Source: Verrucomicrobiota bacterium (GTDB taxonomy: Bacteria; Verrucomicrobiota; Verrucomicrobiia; Limisphaerales; UBA1412). Taken from it: a DNA stretch of 33,946 bases. The stretch lies in the NCBI GenBank assembly GCA_019136955.1, contig JAGVTF010000068.1, positions 1 to 33,946 of the forward strand, given 5' to 3'. The position numbers were made by a program, and so were the translations under genes. A model generated the notes under the pieces. That model had not been told where the DNA came from, ran no database searches, and saw only the letters and a list, made by a program, of their open reading frames with translations. This document shows positions 1 to 8,100 of the stretch, in pieces (positions within the stretch are counted from its first letter, which is position 1; every line of letters starts with the position of its first letter).

Positions 1-497
1 GCCATCCATAGCAATCCTACAATCCCATCTCTTTCAATCGGTAGCACACCGGGTGAAATAACTGGGGCTTTTCCATCCTTTTCGTCTAAACTTCCATTTG
101 AAAGAAGACAGTAAATATTAGTCCCATCGCATGTAACAAAACTCACCGATGTAATGGAAATCTCCGAGTCACTATAACTCATAAATACTTTAGCCTTCCA
201 AAACTGACTATTCCCCATAGAAAAAGAAAATGGGCAGATTTGAGTGAACTGAGCATCTCCCGAACTAAAAAAACTCTCCCTCTTGATCACGCCCTCCACC
301 GTATAGAGTGGAGTGAACCAGCCGCCTTGAGGTTCCGGGCCTTCGGGTATTGAAGAGCCGGGGCCCTGAGTAATGGTGACGCCGTTATTGGTGGCACTTA
401 CTGCCTCCGCCTTCTGCGCAGCCGTCTGGTTCGGCATAAAAGCCAGGGCGCAGAATCCGAGACAGGCGACGACAACATATTTTCTCAGTTTTTCCAT
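1..497 (-). CDS. Secreted protein of unknown function (partial)
   Basis: The minus strand is open from an ATG at 497 to the left window edge (165 codons), so the C-terminus is missing. The protein begins MEKLRKYVVVACLGFCALAF and continues to an AAQ-like signal peptidase site near residue 28: basic n-region, hydrophobic core, small residues before the cut. The mature part opens with a Gly/Pro-rich segment and then has a mixed, beta-looking sequence with WF and FW aromatics. No domain is recognised. An in-frame ATG at 554 would add 19 residues ahead of the signal peptide; I prefer 497 because it puts the basic n-region at the terminus. The far part (left edge) is noticeably more AT-rich than neighbouring genes, which may indicate a less constrained or acquired gene. 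It is divergent from the TPR gene at 723. Confidence 0.6.
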   Translation of the reverse strand, partial: MEKLRKYVVVACLGFCALAFMPNQTAAQKAEAVSATNNGVTITQGPGSSIPEGPEPQGGWFTPLYTVEGVIKRESFFSSGDAQFTQICPFSFSMGNSQFWKAKVFMSYSDSEISITSVSFVTCDGTNIYCLLSNGSLDEKDGKAPVISPGVLPIERDGIVGLLWM

Positions 498-614
498 TAT
501 TCCGGCTGAGGCGGCTGAAGTCTTTAACACTTTTTTCTCTACGGGATTATTCATGATAAAATTTCAAAACTCGGGGAATCGTATCACTTCATATCGAGGA
601 GGTAAAGCAAACAG

Positions 615-628
615 AAGATATTTATCTT
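615..628. promoter_or_regulatory. Dyad AAGATA-tt-TATCTT in divergent intergenic region
   Basis: A perfect 6+2+6 inverted repeat lies between the divergent genes starting at 497 (-) and 723 (+). Its position would suit an operator, but I see no convincing -35/-10 pair tied to it. A second short palindrome, TGACGTCA (711-718), lies just before the GTG at 723. Either may be chance. Confidence 0.25.
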
Positions 629-722
629 ATTTTAGGATGTTCATTTTGTGTGCCTGTTTTTTGGGCTGGGGGTGAGGGAAGATTTTTTGAATAAAGGTTG
701 AAAAGGGGGTTGACGTCACGGC

Positions 723-3695
723 GTGGAAAAGCTATTCTCTTGGGCAGATTGTAAACGACTTATGCCTGCTGAAATATATAAAACTCGTTCACCCTGGGTA
801 TTGGGGTTGCTGTTTTTTGTCCTCTACCTTTCGACATTGAACCGATGGGTCTCCGTGGAAACGCTTGGGGTGCTGGCTCCGGTGGTCGGCTGGGATTTTT
901 GGGGATTGCGCATGACCGAGCCGATATTGCAGTTGATAACGCTTCCGTTTCACTTTTTATCGCAGGGTCTTGCGATACTGGGGATCAGCGTGTTGAATGC
1001 GGTTTTGGCGAGTTTGGCGATTGTCTGGCTGGCTCGCTCGGTGATGCTGTTGCCGCAGGATCGCTCGACTGATCAGCGGGTGCGGAACTCGGACCCTGAT
1101 GGTCTCTATACGGGTCGGTTTTTCTTTGTGCCGCCGGCGATAGCCGCTTTTTCATTGGGGCTGTTGTTTCATTTCTGGCAGGGGGCTACCGGTGCCGCGT
1201 CCGATATTCTCAATGTGTTCCTGCTGTCTTACATTATCCGCAATACGCTGGAGCATCGTCTGGATGGGGAGAACGGGTGGATTTATCGCGCCTCGGTGGT
1301 TTACAGCATCGCGATCGTGAATAATCCGATCATGATGCTGCTTTTGCCTTTCTGGGTGGGGGCGCTTATCTGGATCAATGGCAAGGACCTGTCGAAGTAT
1401 CGCGACCTGATCATACGTTCTTTTTTCTGTTTTTTGCCTGGGCTTATTCTTTTTCTTTATATTCCGGTAAGCGAGTATCTGGCCGGGCGCTCGGATATGA
1501 CGTTTTTCCAGCTCTTGAGCATGTTCCTGGGGATGTATGCGCGGGAGCTGACGGCGCTGCCTCCCTACATTCTCTTTATTTACGGGACGTTTTCGCTTCT
1601 GCCGCTGATCTTGCTCAGTATTCGTTGGGATCAGAGCCGGAGCCAGCATACGGGGCTCAATACGGCGATTACGCGGCTGGGGGTGCAGGCGATGAACCTT
1701 TTCTTTTTTCTCTATACGCTTGCGATTGCTTTCGATTTGCCGCTGTGCCCGCGGTATCTGACGCCGGGAGCGGGGGGACTGGAGTTCCACCTGATAGCGG
1801 CGCTGGTGGTGGGCTTTACGTCCGGTTACCTTTTGGTGGTTTTCCACTCACCGGTGCTTGAGAGCCGGCAGAGGCACTATCGGGTTTCCCCCGTGATGAT
1901 GATGGTGCGGCCGGTTGTTTGCGCATTGGTGCTTGTGGTAGGGGTCGGCACGGCGGCCGGGCTGGTTTACCAGAACTATCCCGAGCTCAGGGAGAACCGC
2001 GGGCCGACGCTTTACGAGCTGGGCTCCAACCTGGTGGAGGATATCAAAAGGGCCGAGCAGGCAGAGCCGGGCCGGCCGATAACGCTCTTTAGCGATGACC
2101 CGATCTGCCTCTACCTGGTGCAGGCGACTCTGGCGCGGCAGGGGGACCAGAGCTCCTATATTTTTGTCGATACGCGCTTCCTCTCCCATCCCTGGTATCA
2201 CCGGCGGATGGCGGAGTATTACCCTGAGCGCTGGCCTGATTATTTTTCGAAGAACCGGCAGATCGCTTATCTTGATACCGGCAATATGGTTCACTGGCTC
2301 CTGGCGTATGCCAGCCGGCACAGCGTTTACTACCTGCACCCGAGCTTTGGGCACTTTTTCGAGGCGTGCCGGCCGAGTCCGGAGGGGTTGCTCACACGGA
2401 TGACCCCCTATCAGGATGCTGATATGAGCCTCTGGACGATGAGTGAGGAGCAGCGGGAGCAGGCCCGTGTGTACTGGCTGTCGCACCAGAGCCGGCTGGA
2501 TGCGATTCCGCATGTCCCTGCAAACCAGAAACTGGCCAGCAGCGCCGTCTCCTATGCGGCGGCCTATTATGCGCGGGCGCTCAATAACTATGCGGTGGAG
2601 TTTGACAAGGTGGGTGAGCGCAGCCAGGCGCTGGCCTATTGCCAGAAGGCGCTGGAGCTTTATCCGCGCAACCTGGCAGCACTGATGAACCGGACCTATT
2701 ATCAGCGCGGTGCCCTCTCCTATGAACCGGAAGAGCAGCGGAGGGCTGACGAGCTCTTTAACAGCTATGACTCTTCGTGGGAGCGGGTCGAGCTCTTTTG
2801 CGGCAAGGTGGATGTCCCAGAGCCCCTGCATGGGATGGGGACTATTTTCATGCACAATCATCAATGGAGGCAGGCGTTCCAGGCTTTCCTGAGGGTGGAG
2901 CAATTCGAACCCAATAACAGCGAAAACATGGTGCTGCTGGCTTATGTCGATTCAATGGTCGGTGAAAGCGAGCGCGCGCTGGAGAGGATACACAAGGCCA
3001 AGGCCCGTTATCGGGAGATAAACATGCCGGCTTCCGAGTGGGTGATACTGGATACCCAGGAGGCGGCCTGCCTGCTATCCATCGGCAGGGAAAAAGAGGC
3101 GCTTAACCTGATGCTTGAAGCGCGTAAACACAACCCGCAAGATATGCGCGTCGTTAACGTGCTTATCCGCGCCTATATCGCCAACAAAAACTTCGCGGAA
3201 GCGCTCTTCCTGATCGACCGGCAGCTCTCTTCAGCCCCCGATAATGCGGAGAACCTGCGTCGCAAGGTTTACTGCCTGCTGGGGCTGCAGCGTCCGGGCG
3301 ACGCCCTGCCGCTGGTGGATGAGCTGCTGCGCAAGAGCCCGCTGAGCACCAGCCTGAAGGTGCTGCGCGTGACAACCCTGATTCAGATGGAGCTTTACGA
3401 GGATGCCCGCGAGGAATATCTGGGGATGCTCAAGGAAAATGAAAACGACCTGATGGTGATTCTCGGTCTGGCAGAGCTTTATGAGCTGATGGAGCTCAAG
3501 GATGAGGCGGTAGAGTACTACTCACGCGCATTGGCCAATGATTATATTTTAGAGAGCGAAATCCAGATTGTAGAAGAAAGGATTGAGGCGCTCAAGACGG
3601 GGGCGGCCCCGGCTGCGGAATCTGAGGCCGAGCCTGAACCTGAGCCTGAGGCCGAGCCTGGACCCACTGTGGCGGCGCCGAACAGTGAGAGTTGA
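723..3695 (+). CDS. DUF2723-like multi-pass membrane protein with C-terminal TPR repeats
   Basis: This 990-residue protein has two halves. Residues about 25-420 hold some ten hydrophobic segments. The opening pattern (LYLSTLNRWVS, then VGWDFWGLRMTEPILQLITL) resembles the DUF2723 family of membrane proteins, which are glycosyltransferase-C-like. This is a family-level resemblance only, and a substrate cannot be named. Residues about 620-950 are helical TPR units with typical Ala/Leu/Tyr spacing, for example ALAYCQKALELYPRNLAALM and EALFLIDRQLSSAPDNAENL. The tail is low-complexity Glu/Pro. Translation probably starts at GTG 723; the next candidate is ATG 762. A G-run at 705-709 is a distant possible ribosome site. 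The stop overlaps the start of the GT4 gene, implying coupled translation and a joint role in surface glycan or glycoprotein synthesis (inference). Confidence 0.75.
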   Translation: MEKLFSWADCKRLMPAEIYKTRSPWVLGLLFFVLYLSTLNRWVSVETLGVLAPVVGWDFWGLRMTEPILQLITLPFHFLSQGLAILGISVLNAVLASLAIVWLARSVMLLPQDRSTDQRVRNSDPDGLYTGRFFFVPPAIAAFSLGLLFHFWQGATGAASDILNVFLLSYIIRNTLEHRLDGENGWIYRASVVYSIAIVNNPIMMLLLPFWVGALIWINGKDLSKYRDLIIRSFFCFLPGLILFLYIPVSEYLAGRSDMTFFQLLSMFLGMYARELTALPPYILFIYGTFSLLPLILLSIRWDQSRSQHTGLNTAITRLGVQAMNLFFFLYTLAIAFDLPLCPRYLTPGAGGLEFHLIAALVVGFTSGYLLVVFHSPVLESRQRHYRVSPVMMMVRPVVCALVLVVGVGTAAGLVYQNYPELRENRGPTLYELGSNLVEDIKRAEQAEPGRPITLFSDDPICLYLVQATLARQGDQSSYIFVDTRFLSHPWYHRRMAEYYPERWPDYFSKNRQIAYLDTGNMVHWLLAYASRHSVYYLHPSFGHFFEACRPSPEGLLTRMTPYQDADMSLWTMSEEQREQARVYWLSHQSRLDAIPHVPANQKLASSAVSYAAAYYARALNNYAVEFDKVGERSQALAYCQKALELYPRNLAALMNRTYYQRGALSYEPEEQRRADELFNSYDSSWERVELFCGKVDVPEPLHGMGTIFMHNHQWRQAFQAFLRVEQFEPNNSENMVLLAYVDSMVGESERALERIHKAKARYREINMPASEWVILDTQEAACLLSIGREKEALNLMLEARKHNPQDMRVVNVLIRAYIANKNFAEALFLIDRQLSSAPDNAENLRRKVYCLLGLQRPGDALPLVDELLRKSPLSTSLKVLRVTTLIQMELYEDAREEYLGMLKENENDLMVILGLAELYELMELKDEAVEYYSRALANDYILESEIQIVEERIEALKTGAAPAAESEAEPEPEPEAEPGPTVAAPNSES

Positions 3696-4839
3696 GCATG
3701 TTATCACCCGCCTGATCGTTGGCGGAGCGCAGGAGAATACCCTCTCGACGGTGCTCGGGCTGAGCAGGATACCGGGCGTAGAGGTATCTCTCATCTCGGG
3801 GCCCACGACGGGACCGGAGGGGAGTCTGGAGCCGCTTGCGCAGGAGCTGGCGGAGGGTTTCCGGCTGGAGCCGCATCTGGTGCGTCCCGTGCATCCGTGG
3901 CATGATGTGCGGGCTCTCTTTTCGCTGGCTCGCCGCTTTCGGCAAACTCGCCCCGATATTGTCCATACGCACAGCGGCAAGGCGGGCCTGCTGGGGAGGC
4001 TTGCGGCACGGCTGGCACGGGTGCCGTGCGTGATTCATACGATTCATGGTCCTTCCTTTGGTCCATTCCAGGGAGCGGGGGCCAACTTGCTTTTCAAGAA
4101 CGCGGAGCGCCTGGCCGGTCGTTTTACCGATCATTTCATCGTGGTGGCCCATGCGATGAGCCAGCAATATCTGCAGGCGGGGATTGGGACTCCTGAGCTC
4201 TACAGCCGCATTTTTTCGGGCTTCAATCTCCGGCCCTATCTGGAAGCCCAAAACGACCCGAACCTGAGAGCCAGATATGGGATTGAGCCGGAGGATATTG
4301 TGATAGGGAAGATCGCGCGTCTTTTTTATCTGAAGGGACATGAAGAGCTGTTCGCCGTAGCGCCGCGGCTGATAGAGCTGGAGCCGCGGTTGAAGTTTCT
4401 CCTGATCGGCGATGGTATTTTGCGTGAGCAGTTTGAGAGGCAGCTCTCCGCGCAGGGCATCCGCTCGCACTTCGTTTTTACCGGCCTGGTGCCGCCATCG
4501 CAGATACCGGCGCTCACCGGCATCATGGATGGGTTGGTCCATCTCTCTCGGCGTGAGGGGTTAGCGCGGGCGCTGCCTCAGGCGCTGGCTGCCGGCAAAC
4601 CGGTCGTCGCTTTTGATTGTGACGGGGCGCGGGAGGTTTGCATCAATGGGAAAACGGGCTACCTGGTGGAGGCGGGGGATTTGGCCGGACTGGTTACTTT
4701 TCTGGGGTTGCTGCTCAGTCAGGAGGAGCTGAGAATCCGGTTGGGCGCTCAGGGTCAACAGTTTGTGAAGGAGCGGTTTTCCGAGGAGAAGATGGTTTCG
4801 GATATTTATCGGCTTTATCAGGAGCTTCTGAGCCGCTAA
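3685..4839 (+). CDS. Glycosyltransferase family 4 (GT-B fold)
   Basis: Transfers a sugar from a nucleotide-sugar donor, probably in cell-surface polysaccharide synthesis. The N-terminus HVITRLIVGGAQENTL is the standard GT4 acceptor-domain opening, followed by PDIVHTHSGKAGLLGRLAA and the second Rossmann half with GKIARLFYLKGHEEL. The EX7E region reads EGLARALPQALAAGKPVVA, so the second Glu of the motif is Gln; I have the impression this occurs in related PVC sequences. I place the start at GTG 3685, overlapping the TPR gene by 11 bases, because the family consensus starts there. The reading frame is open back to an ATG at 3583, but that extension is only the Arg/Leu/Pro-rich shadow of the upstream Glu/Pro tail. 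Length 384 aa is normal for GT4. Acceptor and donor are unknown. Confidence 0.9.
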   Translation: MRVEHVITRLIVGGAQENTLSTVLGLSRIPGVEVSLISGPTTGPEGSLEPLAQELAEGFRLEPHLVRPVHPWHDVRALFSLARRFRQTRPDIVHTHSGKAGLLGRLAARLARVPCVIHTIHGPSFGPFQGAGANLLFKNAERLAGRFTDHFIVVAHAMSQQYLQAGIGTPELYSRIFSGFNLRPYLEAQNDPNLRARYGIEPEDIVIGKIARLFYLKGHEELFAVAPRLIELEPRLKFLLIGDGILREQFERQLSAQGIRSHFVFTGLVPPSQIPALTGIMDGLVHLSRREGLARALPQALAAGKPVVAFDCDGAREVCINGKTGYLVEAGDLAGLVTFLGLLLSQEELRIRLGAQGQQFVKERFSEEKMVSDIYRLYQELLSR

Positions 4840-4840
4840 A

Positions 4841-4865
4841 AAAAGAATCGGCCGGCCTCTCTTTT
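4841..4865 (+). terminator. Possible weak terminator after the GT4 gene
   Basis: Immediately after the stop codon, AAAAGA and TCTTTT flank GGCCGGCC, giving an imperfect hairpin whose 3' arm ends in a T-rich run. The centre is self-complementary and must form the loop, so the stem is interrupted. It fits an A/U-flanked terminator but is not strong. Confidence 0.3.
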
Positions 4866-4947
4866 CCAAGCTGTTTGGCTGGAGGTTGTTTTTCTGGTTT
4901 TTAGGGAGTTTTTCTATAATTCTGACCTATTGCAGGGGAGTTTTTTC

Positions 4948-4975
4948 TTGGATGAGAGAGTGAGAGTGGTAGAAT
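4948..4975 (+). promoter_or_regulatory. Candidate promoter for the marR-kamA-ablB run
   Basis: TAGAAT (4970-4975, five of six to the -10 consensus) lies 16 bases after TTGGAT (4948-4953, a weak -35). Transcription would begin about 4982, inside the dyad at 4981-5001. A perfect TATAAT also occurs upstream at 4915-4920 with a poor -35. Either could serve; neither is proved. Confidence 0.35.
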
Positions 4976-4980
4976 CGTTC

Positions 4981-5001
4981 GTGTACGAGTGATTCGTACA
5001 C
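4981..5001. promoter_or_regulatory. Perfect 8+5+8 dyad, probable MarR operator
   Basis: GTGTACGA - GTGAT - TCGTACAC is an exact inverted repeat with centres about 13 bases apart, the size expected for a winged-helix MarR dimer site. It lies 39 bases before the ATG of the regulator gene. Autoregulation is inferred from position and symmetry. It overlaps a GTG (4989) that could be mistaken for the regulator's start. Confidence 0.6.
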
Positions 5002-5039
5002 AAACTATTTTATCGTTCGACCTGTATGTATATCCGTAT

Positions 5040-5540
5040 ATGCTGAGTTTTTCCGAAAAAGATTATAAAAGCCGAATTTTCGTGGCTTTGAGAAGGGTGA
5101 ATCGCTCCGTGGACCTTTATTCCAGTGATTTGAATAACCAGCTCGGCTTGACGACGCCTCAGTTAATTTGCCTGCATGCGATTTCTCGGCGAGAAAACGT
5201 CACTCTCAAGGAGCTGACCGATGCAGTCAACCTTTCTGCAAGCACCGTCAACGGTATCGTGGACCGCCTGGAGGCTAAGCAATACCTGGTGCGTAAGCGC
5301 TCGGAAAAAGACCGGCGTAAAACCCACCTTATACTGACACAGGCCGGATTGGGAATCGTTTCATCCTCCCCGGTTTTGCTTCAGGACCAGCTCTGGACTT
5401 CTCTTTCGCAACTGGAAGAGGGGGAGCTGCAGACCATCACCCGTTCGCTTGAAAGGGTGGTGGAGCTGATGGGAAACCAAAGAATGGATGCTTCGCCTAA
5501 CCTGTTCCCCGGAACACAAGTCATCAAGGAAGATGAATAA
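5040..5540 (+). CDS. MarR-family transcriptional regulator
   Basis: A DNA-binding winged-helix dimer of 166 residues from the ATG at 5040. The core is typical: [20 protein letters not shown] (helices before the HTH), [20 protein letters not shown] (recognition helix) and the wing [19 protein letters not shown] with the conserved D-R-R. The frame stays open to a GTG at 4989, but that start would put the operator-like dyad inside the gene and adds a non-family N-terminus, so 5040 is preferred. It is followed after 29 bases by kamA on the same strand. It most likely controls itself and the acetyl-beta-lysine genes; the signal (salt, ligand) cannot be read from sequence. Confidence 0.85.
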   Translation: MLSFSEKDYKSRIFVALRRVNRSVDLYSSDLNNQLGLTTPQLICLHAISRRENVTLKELTDAVNLSASTVNGIVDRLEAKQYLVRKRSEKDRRKTHLILTQAGLGIVSSSPVLLQDQLWTSLSQLEEGELQTITRSLERVVELMGNQRMDASPNLFPGTQVIKEDE

Positions 5541-5569
5541 CGGAGCCGGCAGGCTTTAGAAAAAAACCG

Positions 5570-6943
5570 ATGTTAAAATTAGAAGAAAAGAAAACCCAAA
5601 ACGGGAAACTATTTCAAAACGGAAAATTCTCTCAAAACAAGGAGGCCTCTCAGAACGGAAAACTCTCTCAGAATGAGGGGGCGCTCAACAAAGAAAATCA
5701 ACAGTGGAAAAACTGGAAGTGGCAGCTCCAGCATTGCGTCAAGGACCTTGAAACATTCGAGAAGCTGCTCGGTATCAAGTTGCCTTCGGATTTGCGCAGT
5801 TCATTTGGCACTGTGAGTGCAAAGTTCCCCATGGCGGCTACCCCTTACTATCTCTCTTTGATTGATACGGGGGATTTGCGCAATGACCCGGTCTTTAAAC
5901 AATGCTTCCCGGTGAAAGAAGAGCTGGAGGTGCTCCCCTCGGAGATGGCGGACCCGCTCCAGGAGGATACTGACAGCGCCGTGCCGGGAGTGACGCATCG
6001 CTATCCCGACCGCGTGCTCTTCCTGGTCAGTAATTGCTGCGCGATGTATTGCCGGCATTGTACCCGCAAGCGGCGTGTGGGGGACCCCAACAGCATCCCG
6101 CAACGTGCTGTTATTGAAAAGGGGATTGAATATATTGCCAGGACGCCGCAGGTTCGCGATGTGCTCCTGAGCGGTGGGGACCCCTTTCTGCTCTCGACCG
6201 AGTATCTGGACTGGATTCTGACCGAGCTGGGCAAAATTCCCCATGTGGAGGTGATCCGCATCGGTACGCGGACGCCGGTCGTTCTGCCTTTTCGGATTGA
6301 TGAAGAGCTGGTGGAGATGCTTAAAAAGCATCAGCCGCTTTGGATTAACACTCACTTTAACCATCCGCGGGAGCTGACGGCTTCTTCTCGCCATGCTTTG
6401 AAGCTTCTGGCTGATGCGGGTATCCCTCTGGGCAATCAATCAGTGCTCCTGGCAGGGGTCAACGATTGTCCCCGCATTATGAAATCGCTGGTTCAGAAGC
6501 TGGTGGCCAACCGTGTGCGGCCCTACTATCTCTACCAGTGCGATCTCTCTGAGGGGTTGAACCACTTCCGGACATCTGTGGGCAAGGGGATAGAGATCAT
6601 GGAGAGCCTGATTGGCCATACCAGCGGTTTTTGCGTGCCGACCTATGTGATTGATGCACCCGGTGGCGGCGGCAAGATACCGGTCACGCCGACCTACCAG
6701 ATATCGCGCTCGACCAATAAGGTGATCTTGCGCAACTATGAAGGGGTGATTACCTCCTACCAGGAGCCGGCCTGTTATCAATCCGAGTTCTGCGACCGCA
6801 ATTGCAGCCTGTGCAAACTCCAACTGGCGACCGAGGATGCAAGCGAGTGCCGCTCAGTGGGGATTGAGAAGCTCCTGGCTGATTATGACGAGGAGATTTC
6901 TCTGGTGCCCCAGAATAATCCCCGCCACGGAAGGAGGCATTAG
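5570..6943 (+). CDS. kamA: Lysine 2,3-aminomutase
   Basis: Converts L-lysine to beta-lysine using S-adenosylmethionine, a [4Fe-4S] cluster and PLP. The radical-SAM motif CAMYCRHC is at residues 157-164. The PLP lysine is K369 in [10 protein letters not shown]. Acidic residues in LAGVNDCP (D299) and CDLSEG (D325) match the substrate-binding region. C-terminal cysteines C402, C408, C412 and C415 lie in the region that binds zinc in the clostridial enzyme. At 457 residues it is about 40 longer than that enzyme. The excess is an N-terminal extension made of five six-residue repeats (residues 10-39), with no alternative in-frame Met until residue 88. Followed two bases later by ablB, so its role here is osmolyte synthesis rather than lysine fermentation: no other lysine-degradation genes are present. 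Confidence 0.95.
   Translation: MLKLEEKKTQNGKLFQNGKFSQNKEASQNGKLSQNEGALNKENQQWKNWKWQLQHCVKDLETFEKLLGIKLPSDLRSSFGTVSAKFPMAATPYYLSLIDTGDLRNDPVFKQCFPVKEELEVLPSEMADPLQEDTDSAVPGVTHRYPDRVLFLVSNCCAMYCRHCTRKRRVGDPNSIPQRAVIEKGIEYIARTPQVRDVLLSGGDPFLLSTEYLDWILTELGKIPHVEVIRIGTRTPVVLPFRIDEELVEMLKKHQPLWINTHFNHPRELTASSRHALKLLADAGIPLGNQSVLLAGVNDCPRIMKSLVQKLVANRVRPYYLYQCDLSEGLNHFRTSVGKGIEIMESLIGHTSGFCVPTYVIDAPGGGGKIPVTPTYQISRSTNKVILRNYEGVITSYQEPACYQSEFCDRNCSLCKLQLATEDASECRSVGIEKLLADYDEEISLVPQNNPRHGRRH
5597..5686 (+). repeat. Five 18-bp tandem repeats inside the kamA 5' end
   Basis: The protein reads [30 protein letters not shown] in direct succession (residues 10-39). Each unit is one 18-base repeat resembling CAAAACGGAAAACTCTCT. 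The first, second and fourth units are closest; the third and fifth have diverged. Confidence 0.85.
6931..6937 (+). promoter_or_regulatory. Strong ribosome binding site for ablB
   Basis: AAGGAGG ends eight bases before the GTG at 6946 and lies inside the last codons of kamA. It supports the GTG start and efficient coupled translation. Few other genes in the window have so clear a Shine-Dalgarno. Confidence 0.75.
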
Positions 6944-6945
6944 AG

Positions 6946-7863
6946 GTGAAGCAGCCTTATGACAAAGCGGACCAGCAGTGCGCCCCTTTGCAATCTGGAG
7001 AGCAGAGTGAGCGCTTTGACAAGGTCGAGCAAATTTCAGACGGGAGCCGGGTCCAGCACGGACCGATGAATGACCGGATTTATCTGATGCAGCTCGCGAA
7101 GAACCCGGGGCGTGAGCTGCCGCGCAAGCTCATCCGGATGGCTCATGAGCATGGGTACTCGAAGATTTTTGCCAAGGTTCCCCGTCCGACGGCCGATGGT
7201 TTCATCAATGTAGGCTACCAGACCGAGGCGTTGGTCCCGGGTTTTTATAATAACAGGGAGGATGGATTTTTCCTTGGCTACTATCTGGATGAGGAGCGTG
7301 CCGAGGAGTCGCAGCCGGAACTCTATGAGAGGTGCCGGAAAATCGCGCTGGCAAAGTCGGACACCGTTTCCTCTCCGCTGGATGCCTCTTTTGAGCTTTG
7401 CAAATGTGGCAAAAAAGATATTCAGGAGATGGCTGAGATTTATCGGGAGGTTTTCCAGACCTATCCTTTCCCGATATTTGATCCCGAGTATCTGGAGGCG
7501 ACAATGGAGGGCCATGTGGACTACTTTGGGATACGGTGTGAGGAGTGTGGCCTGGTCGCTCTGGCAGCAGCGGAGGCGGAGGAGAAATCAGCCTCTGTGG
7601 AGATGACCGATTTTGCGACGCTTCCCCACTGGCGCGGCCACGGGTTGGCCACTCATCTACTGGAGGCAATGGAGCGCTTTGCCAAAAGGGAGGGGCTCAA
7701 GACCTCCTACACGATCGCACGGGCCGCTATGCCCGGGATCAATATCACCTTTGCCCGCAAGGATTACAAATGGTGCGGGCGTCTCAAGAACAACACCCAG
7801 ATATCCCGGGGCATCGAGAGCATGAATGTCTGGTATAAGAAACTGGCCCCACACCCGGCCTGA
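6946..7863 (+). CDS. ablB: Beta-lysine N6-acetyltransferase
   Basis: Acetylates the epsilon-amino group of beta-lysine with acetyl-CoA, giving the compatible solute N-epsilon-acetyl-beta-lysine. The GNAT core is C-terminal: MTDFATLPHWRGHGLATHLL (acetyl-CoA binding RxxGxA near residues 230-240), then GLKTSYTIARAAMPGINITFARKDY, the AblB-specific stretch. The N-terminal half, with DRIYLMQLAKN and YGYSKIF-like segments, matches AblB proteins. Length 305 residues is slightly long because of about 40 polar residues before DRIYLMQ. Start is GTG 6946, two bases after the kamA stop, with a strong ribosome site. The pair kamA-ablB is the established acetyl-beta-lysine pathway of methanogens and some bacteria. 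Confidence 0.92.
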   Translation: MKQPYDKADQQCAPLQSGEQSERFDKVEQISDGSRVQHGPMNDRIYLMQLAKNPGRELPRKLIRMAHEHGYSKIFAKVPRPTADGFINVGYQTEALVPGFYNNREDGFFLGYYLDEERAEESQPELYERCRKIALAKSDTVSSPLDASFELCKCGKKDIQEMAEIYREVFQTYPFPIFDPEYLEATMEGHVDYFGIRCEECGLVALAAAEAEEKSASVEMTDFATLPHWRGHGLATHLLEAMERFAKREGLKTSYTIARAAMPGINITFARKDYKWCGRLKNNTQISRGIESMNVWYKKLAPHPA

Positions 7864-8100
7864 CAGGTGCTGGAATAGTGCCCTTGGGGTGCGAGAGGAA
7901 TTAGTAGAACGCAGGGAGGGTAGAGGCGCTTTTTCTGTGCGGTTGAATCCCACTTTGGGGATAATTTCGTTTGATGAAGGGGGGTTGCAGGTCTACAATG
8001 AGTTGGGAGATGCTTCCAGGTGGTTCATCGCAAGAGTCAACCCTTTCAGAGACCGTTTGGAGAGAGAGGTGTCTGCCCGTGGTTTTCAAGATAGAGTGTC
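7864..8100. other. 237-base intergenic gap between ablB and the nfnA-like gene
   Basis: An ORF of 96 codons (7826-8116) crosses it but overlaps both neighbours and resembles no family I know. I see no strong hairpin with a U-run and no clear promoter, so it probably holds the end of the ablB transcript and the leader of the next operon. Confidence 0.4.

Noticed and set aside
1152-2903. Two long minus-strand ORFs opposite the TPR gene
   Set aside because: Low-complexity basic or His-rich translations with no motifs; the sense strand is a good protein.
3583-3684. Upstream extension of the GT4 gene (ATG 3583)
   Set aside because: It is Arg/Leu/Pro-rich, overlaps the TPR gene's Glu/Pro tail in another frame, and the GT4 family starts at the GTG at 3685.
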